From a bacterium (GTDB lineage: Bacteria; Patescibacteriota; Gracilibacteria; UBA1369; LOWO2-01-FULL-3), in NCBI GenBank assembly GCA_027622635.1, contig JAQBYK010000022.1, positions 1 to 12,119 on the forward strand: 12,119 bases of DNA. Direction: 5' to 3'. This document shows positions 7,280 through 12,119 of the stretch, in pieces. Numbering within the stretch: position 1 is the first letter of the stretch; the number at the start of each line of letters is the position of its first letter. The position numbers and the translations under genes were made by a program. The notes beneath the pieces were generated by a model. It was not told where the DNA came from. It searched no databases and saw nothing but the letters and a program-made list of their open reading frames with translations.

Positions 7280-8164
7280 ATGACATGGCTACCTTTTGCA
7301 ATTTTGTCACATTTCTTTTGGGCTCTGGTTAATGTCGGAGACAAATATTTGATAGGAAATAGATTTAAGAATCCATATGCCTATCAGATTATTCTAGTTC
7401 TCGGGGGAGTGATGACAGTCTTGCTGATTCCATTTATTGATTTTGCGGTGCCGAATGCAGAAACCATGAAATTGCTTCTTGTATCAAGTGCCCTCTGGTT
7501 TCTTGCCGGTTTCCCCTACATAAAGGCCTTGGATATAGAAGACGTAACCCGCGTCAATATATGGTGGTCTTTTGTGCCGATATTTAGTTTGGTGATAGCC
7601 TGGATTTTGCTAGAGGAAAAACTCAATAGCGATCAGCTGATAGCTTTTTCGGTCTTGATAGTCGCAGCATTCCTGGCCTCATTTCACATTAAAAAGAAAA
7701 GTATCAGATTTTCGAAAGGATTCTGGTTGATGATATTTTCCTGCTTTTTGTATGCCGGTTATGCAGTAGCGATGAGGAAAATCGCCTTATCTACCGATAT
7801 CATGAACGCCTTAGTTTGGAACAGTTTACTTGTGGTCGTTTATGCTCTCCCCTTAACAGCGTTTAAGTTTTTTAGGAAAGAAATAAAAACAGTTAGTTTC
7901 TCAAGTGTGAAAATGATTGGAGCTATTGCGGTACTTGGTATAGCAGCAAATATATTTAACATTAAAGCACTGTCACTCGGACCAGTTGCGCTGGTATTTT
8001 CAATGGAAGGATTTCAGCCGATATTTGTTTTCATAATGGTCTTCGCAATATCATTTTTAACTAAAATCGATCTAAAAGAGGAAACCGACAAAGCAAATGT
8101 AACTCTAAAAATCATTTCGCTTGTACTGATGTTACTAGGAATAGCAGTGCTTTATTTGACTTAG
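7280..8164 (+). CDS. EamA/DMT-superfamily transporter, 10 predicted membrane segments
   Basis: 294 aa from the ATG at 7280. An earlier in-frame ATG at 7238 would add 14 polar residues overlapping the rlmD promoter region, while the protein starting at MTWLPFAILSHFFWALVNV begins directly with the first membrane helix, as usual in this family. The protein is almost wholly hydrophobic, with two halves of about five helices each, the DMT repeat arrangement. The first half ends in the typical segment around residues 97-120: polar ED and R, then hydrophobic VPIFSLVIAWILLEEKL, matching the family's P-x-hydrophobic-E-x-L pattern. The corresponding part of the second half is GPVALVFSMEGFQPIFVFIMV, followed by a more acidic loop. 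EamA proteins export or import small metabolites; the substrate cannot be read here. It is a single-gene unit diverging from rlmD and converging on the HELLH gene. Confidence 0.85.
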   Translation: MTWLPFAILSHFFWALVNVGDKYLIGNRFKNPYAYQIILVLGGVMTVLLIPFIDFAVPNAETMKLLLVSSALWFLAGFPYIKALDIEDVTRVNIWWSFVPIFSLVIAWILLEEKLNSDQLIAFSVLIVAAFLASFHIKKKSIRFSKGFWLMIFSCFLYAGYAVAMRKIALSTDIMNALVWNSLLVVVYALPLTAFKFFRKEIKTVSFSSVKMIGAIAVLGIAANIFNIKALSLGPVALVFSMEGFQPIFVFIMVFAISFLTKIDLKEETDKANVTLKIISLVLMLLGIAVLYLT

Positions 8165-8170
8165 GCATAT

Positions 8171-8273
8171 CCTATAGGGGATGTGCTACTCCCGCTAGCG
8201 GTCAGGTAGAAAACGCCTGAAAATTTTGTCAACCAGGAAAGACTTTTGGATAGTCTATATTTCCCCCGGGGGA
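8171..8273. repeat. Cluster of perfect palindromes in a convergent intergenic region
   Basis: The gap between the transporter stop (8164) and the converging HELLH gene stop (8255), plus that gene's last codons, holds CCTATAGG (8171-8178), CCGCTAGCGG (8192-8201), an AGACT/AGTCT stem with a 7 nt loop (8240-8256) and TCCCCCGGGGGA (8262-8273). The last lies in codons for the C-terminal PPGE. No function is established. Confidence 0.5.
8202..8227 (+). terminator. Weak candidate terminator after the transporter gene
   Basis: TCAGG (8202-8206) and CCTGA (8216-8220) form a 5 bp stem with a 9 nt loop, followed by AAATTTTG. The short stem and short T-run make it marginal. It is the only terminator-like structure seen after the transporter stop. 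Confidence 0.25.
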
Positions 8274-9016
8274 GTATTCGATTCCTCTGCCTCAGTTGCA
8301 GCGTATTCATCCACCATCATTTTGACACTTTCGTAGCCGGGTTTTTGCCCATCGCATTCCAATTCCGGAAAGACTTGATGAAAGAAATCAAATGCCTTGT
8401 CTTGGTCTTCGTCGCTAAGAATTTTGTTACGCTTAAAGCCATTTTTAAATCTCTCAAATATTCCCTCATAATCTTCGGCATCATATAGTCTATATATCGC
8501 CTCTATTCCTGCCTCTTTATTTCCATTTTCATCAAACATAACCGCAAATTTCCCAAAGTTACTCACTAATTCGGAGTAAGAATGTTCAATATCAGGATGC
8601 TTCCCAAAAACCATCTCCACGGCAGCCTGCACAAGCCCCTCGTTAGGGATCCTGGTATTTTTATGCAAGAGTTCATGGGCCACGATTTGAGCAATAACGA
8701 AAACAGGATGTCTGAAAATTTCCGGATCAAGCAAGGTGGCTCTTTCTATGGATTCGCCAACCAAATTACCTTCCAGTTTTTGAAATTCTATTTTTGACAG
8801 GTCAATGTCTACAGCCCGGCCAATATGCTGCTTAACCAATGCAAGGGCTTGTTTAAACTTTTCATAGGACTCACGGGCATTAATTTTTACACTAGCAACC
8901 ACCACCTCCTGACCTTCAGGAGCGTCTTTCATTGCATTCATAAGTTTGTCAGCGGTGTCGGCAGTACCACTATCTACGGCCGACTCTTTTCCTGGTTTTT
9001 CCGGTTCATTTGGCAT
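8255..9016 (-). CDS. Cytoplasmic HELLH protein, putative small zinc metallopeptidase
   Basis: 253 aa with no signal peptide or membrane segment. The N-terminal 40 residues and the last 15 are polar and probably disordered. The core holds IAQIVAHELLHKNTRIPNEG (108-127): an HExxH zinc motif (H114, E115, H118) and, eight residues later, E126 in an NEG context that can serve as third ligand. This is the gluzincin arrangement seen, with variable spacing, in peptidase-MA-like proteins. Downstream residues 128-215 look helical. The family is not one I can name, and proteolysis is an inference from the motif; a non-peptidase metal protein is possible. The start at 9016 is fixed by a perfect extended -10 six nt upstream. 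It lies 58 bp after the LCP gene and is probably transcribed separately. The stop is TAG. Confidence 0.75.
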   Translation of the reverse strand: MPNEPEKPGKESAVDSGTADTADKLMNAMKDAPEGQEVVVASVKINARESYEKFKQALALVKQHIGRAVDIDLSKIEFQKLEGNLVGESIERATLLDPEIFRHPVFVIAQIVAHELLHKNTRIPNEGLVQAAVEMVFGKHPDIEHSYSELVSNFGKFAVMFDENGNKEAGIEAIYRLYDAEDYEGIFERFKNGFKRNKILSDEDQDKAFDFFHQVFPELECDGQKPGYESVKMMVDEYAATEAEESNTPPGEI

Positions 9017-9022
9017 CGTCTA

Positions 9023-9051
9023 ATTATAGCAAAAATAAGCCCTTCAAGCAA
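9023..9051 (-). promoter_or_regulatory. Strong promoter of the HELLH gene, predicted leaderless
   Basis: Minus strand: TTGCTT (9051-9046), 17 bp spacer, TGC plus consensus TATAAT (9028-9023), then exactly 6 nt (TAGACG) to the ATG at 9016. This is the best promoter in the window and the clearest case of a -10 placed for initiation at the start codon. Confidence 0.7.
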
Positions 9052-9074
9052 TGTTGCACAGAACAAATCAATCA

Positions 9075-11192
9075 TCACACTTCCTCAAAATTCTGCTTAA
9101 AAAACCATTTAACGATATTCCAGTTGTTGTTTTTTGGGAGAAGTGTATAAGCCTGGTTTTCATTTTCGCAGCCAGGTCTGGGTTCACCGGCCGCCGCGGC
9201 AGCAGCAATAAGCTTGTTGCAATTCTCTTTGGTTATATAAGGTGGTACATAAAGTACATTCCCCGAAGACATCACATTATTGGATTCAATTTCATAATTT
9301 TGATACCTGAAATAGTAGGCAATGGCTTCATCCAGCTGAATGTCGGTCTCAGTTTTGGAAAGAACGGTTTTCGCAATCTCGTAAATAGTATCAGCGTCAC
9401 CAAAACCAAAATTTTGAGCCTTAGATTGGATAGACTTTATAATCATCTGCTGCCTTTCAGCACGCGCAAAATCTGATGAAGTATGTCGTGTTCTCGCGAG
9501 TCTCAGTGCTTCCTTGCCTCCAAGGTGATAATCTCCCGGCTCATAGTGCAAAGTACCTTCCACTCCATTATCAACAGTCCTATAGGTCGGGTCAATCACG
9601 GCACTTGTTAGGGTGATATCGATTCCTCCGATCAGATCAATCACATCGATGAAGGAATACATGTCTATCAAAATATACTTATCCAGTTGATATCCGGTCA
9701 CTTCGCTTAGGACCTTTTTGAGTTCGGGCATCCCATAAAAATATGGAAGAGAATTAATCTTTCTGCCGTTGTAATACAAGTCGCGTGGAACACTGACCAT
9801 GCGCACAGTACGTTTAGCCTCATCCAGATGCGCAAAAATCATTGTGTCAACTAAGCTCCCATGTTTTCCGGCAATAAGAATATTAAAAGTGCCATCGGCG
9901 CGACTCACCTCATCACCATAATCAGGAATTGTACTAGGTATCTCTAGAGTTTTTTTTTTGAAGTCCGGGTCAAAAAAAAGGAGATTTTCACTATTTGCGC
10001 CATCCGGCTGGACAATATTTATCACACCGGTCATCTTTTCAATGACTATTGAGCTCACATGAGTTTCACCTTGATCAAAGATGTCATAGTAGACACGCTC
10101 ATCATCTTCTCTTAGCTCTTCGGAAATTGTGAGTCCACTTTCCGATAGCAATAATTTAAATCCATCGTCCTCCAAAGTATCTCGAAGACTCTTCATGGCT
10201 TCATCGGCTTTCTTTTCTATAAAAGTCTTTACGTCTAATTTCTGGAGGAATGGTATTAGGCCGGTTGAAATATCTGTGACCTCAAGTGAAAGAGAGTCGT
10301 CATTGAGATCATTTAGTGAAATTTTTGAAGTCTTTGAGTCCAGTATAATCTCACCAATCAAGTCGCCGGTTTTATTGTAAACTGAGTAGCTAATTTTTAG
10401 ATCACGGTCGATATAGTCGGTAGTTAAATCAATTTCTAACTCCTCCAACACTGTAGCGGTTTCGGGAGAGGTGATCGCATCGTAGATAGCTTGCTGCGTA
10501 TCGGCCAGAGCCTTGGTAGCTTTAATAAGATCATTCTTGTCCTCGGTCAAAAGTTCGGTTATAGCTTTTTCCAGCTCTTCTAAATTTTCATAGTTAACTT
10601 CCTCTTTTGATTGGATAGTTTTTTGCAAAAGCTTTCCATCGTCTTTAGCAAGATAAAATAGAACCAAATGCAAGCCGTCCTTACTGTCGATTCTCAGCGA
10701 ATAAGCATTCTCGTCTTCAAGGATTTTTGAAATATTCAACTCTTGTTCTGTCAGAAAAGAAGAAAAAGTTTCAGAGGCCTCAATTCCTTTAAGAAGTGTA
10801 AGATTTTCGCCAAGCATTTTTTCAAGATTCTTGCTTGCGGCCAGATAGTCAACGTACTTAAATAAGGCCAGTTGAACACTGTCAGTGTTTTTGTCGGAGT
10901 CATTGCCACCTTCGTCAATATCGCTAAATCCAGCATAATTAGAAGTTGGCATACGCAAAAAATCCCGTACTTCGTTTATATCTGAACCAAGTTTAAGGTA
11001 GGACTCCTTGATCTGACCTATTTCGGAAATAAGCGAACTGTCTCGTCCCTGAAGAAACGAGAAAGTACCAAACATGCTCTGTATTTGAAGGTACATAATG
11101 ACAAAGAGCAGGGCAATTACTCCGAGTAGAATATTTCTACCCTTAAATATTTTTTTTCTTTTTGACACCGTGGTTTCTTCTTTTTTTGACAT
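9075..11192 (-). CDS. LytR-CpsA-Psr (LCP) family protein with a long repeat-bearing stalk
   Basis: LCP enzymes transfer undecaprenyl-linked glycopolymers to peptidoglycan or surface acceptors outside the membrane. This one is 705 aa; typical members are about 300-500. A basic cytoplasmic N-terminus (1-20) precedes one transmembrane segment (about 21-37), giving type II topology. The LCP domain is residues 434-590: FNILIAGKHG, then D449-T-M, VSVPRDLY (467-473) with R470, KIN (478-480), LIGGIDI (520-526), the HLGGKEALRLARTRH block (556-570) and D574, R577, R580-QQ. These match the pyrophosphate- and metal-binding residues of the family. Residues 40-430 are an unusual insertion with three apparent repeats (about 146-190, 251-293 and 347-394). 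Near the C-terminus, C658 and C675 flank an Ala6 run and may form a disulfide. An A10/T8 tract lies in codons 404-416. Stop is TGA. Confidence 0.9.
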   Translation of the reverse strand: MSKKEETTVSKRKKIFKGRNILLGVIALLFVIMYLQIQSMFGTFSFLQGRDSSLISEIGQIKESYLKLGSDINEVRDFLRMPTSNYAGFSDIDEGGNDSDKNTDSVQLALFKYVDYLAASKNLEKMLGENLTLLKGIEASETFSSFLTEQELNISKILEDENAYSLRIDSKDGLHLVLFYLAKDDGKLLQKTIQSKEEVNYENLEELEKAITELLTEDKNDLIKATKALADTQQAIYDAITSPETATVLEELEIDLTTDYIDRDLKISYSVYNKTGDLIGEIILDSKTSKISLNDLNDDSLSLEVTDISTGLIPFLQKLDVKTFIEKKADEAMKSLRDTLEDDGFKLLLSESGLTISEELREDDERVYYDIFDQGETHVSSIVIEKMTGVINIVQPDGANSENLLFFDPDFKKKTLEIPSTIPDYGDEVSRADGTFNILIAGKHGSLVDTMIFAHLDEAKRTVRMVSVPRDLYYNGRKINSLPYFYGMPELKKVLSEVTGYQLDKYILIDMYSFIDVIDLIGGIDITLTSAVIDPTYRTVDNGVEGTLHYEPGDYHLGGKEALRLARTRHTSSDFARAERQQMIIKSIQSKAQNFGFGDADTIYEIAKTVLSKTETDIQLDEAIAYYFRYQNYEIESNNVMSSGNVLYVPPYITKENCNKLIAAAAAAGEPRPGCENENQAYTLLPKNNNWNIVKWFFKQNFEEV
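9950..9979. repeat. A/T homopolymer inverted repeat inside the LCP gene
   Basis: On the plus strand T10 (9950-9959) and A8 (9972-9979) flank 12 bases. On the coding strand this reads T8-GA, an 8 nt loop, then TC-A10, so the arms TTTTTTTTGA and TCAAAAAAAA pair perfectly over 10 bp. It encodes FFDPDFKKK just before the LCP domain. Such tracts are prone to polymerase slippage. Confidence 0.6.
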
Positions 11193-11215
11193 AGAAAATT
11201 AAGGTCGACTGGAGA

Positions 11216-11244
11216 ATTCTATTGAAAAAGGATAGAGATGGCAA
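11216..11244 (-). promoter_or_regulatory. Candidate sigma70-type promoter of the LCP gene
   Basis: Minus strand: TTGCCA (11244-11239, 5 of 6 consensus), 17 bp spacer, TAGAAT (11221-11216, 5 of 6). Initiation near 11209 gives a leader of about 17 nt with no Shine-Dalgarno. Unlike five other genes here, this one is not placed for a leaderless start. Confidence 0.5.
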
Positions 11245-11271
11245 ATAAAAAGATTATGAAGGCAAAAATTC

Positions 11272-11300
11272 TTGCAATTTAAGGTCAGCTCAGATAAATT
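11272..11300 (+). promoter_or_regulatory. Candidate promoter of tRNA-Gly
   Basis: Plus strand: TTGCAA (11272-11277), 17 bp spacer, TAAATT (11295-11300), with initiation near 11307, about 12 nt before the mature tRNA 5' end. It is divergent from the LCP promoter within the 126 bp gap 11193-11318, where I see nothing else. Confidence 0.45.
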
Positions 11301-11318
11301 TGTTCACACAGTACCCCT

Positions 11319-11393
<75 letters not shown>

Positions 11394-11413
11394 AATGAGA
11401 AATTTGGTGATGT

Positions 11414-12119
11414 TTAGTTACTGGCAGTAACTTGGTGACCGTCTTCGTTTGTTATGATGTGGAATCCGTATTCTTTTCCAAGCTGCTCAATAACTTCGAT
11501 TATTCCTGGGCGATCTGTTGGATTTGGTGATAACATTCGATGGATCAGATATTGGATGTTGCGTGGCACACCTTCTTTACGCATGAATCTACGGAATTCA
11601 CCTTCTGGTGCGGGAGTGTGCATTCCAGTGAATTTGTGGCGTTCTAAGATCTTTTTGAGGCGTGGTTTGACTTCGCCTTTTATCTGTGACTGAAAACCCC
11701 ATGCTTTTAAGTCTTTCCCTAGTGGGTGGGGTTGTCTGCTCACATTTGGAGGTTGAGGCTTTTCTAGCTCCACTATATGTGCTGCGAGGTAGGCGTATAG
11801 TGTGTCGTGTTTCTTTTGTTCTTTGAATGCTTGTAGAAGTACAACAAGTTTTGCTGGATCTAGAATAGTGAGTTCTATATTTGCTTCCGAGACAGTACGG
11901 TTTTTTACGAGTTCTGCTTTTTCTTGATCTAGTATATCGGCATGGTCCATGCCCCATGCATTGCCTTTACAAAATGCCTCAATATCTTCTTCGAAAAGCC
12001 AGGCATCGACTACGTTACATTGTTGTGCGTGGAGTGCTGGATTAAACTCACGGCGTTCGTAAATTTCTAATGTGTCTATAAGTCTTTTGATCATATCGTC
12101 TGCATCTACGTCGGCCACG
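11414..12119 (-). CDS. Protein with kinase subdomain-XI-like C-terminus, 5' end cut by window edge
   Basis: The frame is open from the right edge to the TAA at 11414, about 235 codons. A GTG at 12118 could be a start, but it lies one base from the edge and may be an internal Val, so I treat the gene as partial. Counting from that codon, residues 184-212 (GVPRNIQYLIHRMLSPNPTDRP and the following IIEVIEQL) closely resemble the last part of a Ser/Thr protein-kinase C-lobe, where the Arg of DRP is the invariant subdomain-XI residue. No HRD, DFG or other catalytic motif is visible; an APE at 170-172 is too close to subdomain XI to be the normal activation-segment APE. Residues 1-165 are mostly helical and unrecognised. 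The protein could be the tail of a divergent kinase whose core lies outside, a pseudokinase, or a remnant. No membrane segment is seen. Confidence 0.6.
   Translation of the reverse strand, partial: VADVDADDMIKRLIDTLEIYERREFNPALHAQQCNVVDAWLFEEDIEAFCKGNAWGMDHADILDQEKAELVKNRTVSEANIELTILDPAKLVVLLQAFKEQKKHDTLYAYLAAHIVELEKPQPPNVSRQPHPLGKDLKAWGFQSQIKGEVKPRLKKILERHKFTGMHTPAPEGEFRRFMRKEGVPRNIQYLIHRMLSPNPTDRPGIIEVIEQLGKEYGFHIITNEDGHQVTASN
11417..11431. repeat. 15 bp palindrome at the 3' end of the kinase-like gene
   Basis: GTTACTGGCAGTAAC has 7 bp perfect arms around one central base. It overlaps the last codons of the minus-strand gene (VTASN) and lies 24 bp after the tRNA-Gly 3' end. It lacks a loop and T-run, so it is not a good intrinsic terminator. 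A protein-binding or integration-related site is possible but unsupported. Confidence 0.45.

Noticed and set aside
7236..7310. 25-residue extension of RlmD upstream of the TRAM domain
   Set aside because: It would run across the divergent promoter region into the transporter gene; the TRAM domain begins at the ATG at 7235.
8262..8273. TCCCCCGGGGGA as an intrinsic terminator
   Set aside because: A perfect palindrome without loop or T-run, and it is within the coding sequence of the HELLH gene.
11402..11531. Repeated ATTTGGTGAT at 11402-11411 and 11522-11531 as possible tRNA-linked attachment repeats
   Set aside because: Only 10 bp, one copy is inside a coding sequence, neither matches the tRNA 3' end, and no integrase is seen.

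Overview
The window looks like chromosome of a bacterium with about 40% G+C (estimated by eye). It carries ordinary housekeeping genes for tRNA and rRNA maturation mixed with envelope genes. Three features suggest a monoderm-type envelope: an S-layer-homology (SLH) protein, a LytR-CpsA-Psr (LCP) ligase, and no visible outer-membrane genes. Compact gene spacing, missing Shine-Dalgarno sequences and SLH plus bactofilin-like surface proteins would fit a Patescibacteria/CPR lineage (for example Peregrinibacteria-like), but this placement is a low-confidence inference. TGA ends at least two genes at their natural family C-termini (rlmD and the LCP gene), so the TGA=Gly code of Gracilibacteria/Absconditabacteria does not apply.

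Layout. On the minus strand, 3341 to 1, lie tsaD (t6A modification of tRNA), hisS (histidyl-tRNA synthetase) and a secreted protein with three SLH domains cut by the left edge. Divergent from tsaD, only 29 bp away, is cca (tRNA nucleotidyltransferase, plus strand). It meets a minus-strand gene for a secreted bactofilin-like beta-solenoid fused to a multi-span membrane domain, and the two stop codons are adjacent. Upstream of that is rlmD (23S rRNA uracil-C5 methyltransferase). Divergent from rlmD is an EamA/DMT-family transporter. After a short convergent gap rich in palindromes comes a minus-strand cytoplasmic HELLH protein (putative small zinc metallopeptidase), preceded by a 705-residue LCP-family protein. 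To the right are tRNA-Gly(TCC) on the plus strand and a minus-strand gene whose C-terminus resembles the last subdomain of a Ser/Thr protein kinase. That gene is cut by the right edge.

How it works together. tsaD, hisS, cca, rlmD and tRNA-Gly supply or modify translation RNAs. The SLH protein, the membrane-anchored solenoid and the LCP ligase belong to the cell surface. The most striking shared feature is regulatory. Five genes have a -10 hexamer exactly 6 or 7 nt before the ATG, four of them with an extended TGn element, and no gene in the window has a convincing Shine-Dalgarno sequence. This predicts leaderless transcription with each gene carrying its own promoter. The second notable feature is the LCP protein, whose roughly 360-residue extracytoplasmic stalk seems to hold three copies of a helix-plus-beta module resembling PepSY, with an A10/T8 homopolymer hairpin in its coding sequence.

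No stretch over 300 bases lacks a gene. The longest gap is 11193-11318, which holds divergent promoters for the LCP gene and the tRNA. I saw no CRISPR array, insertion sequence or transposase.
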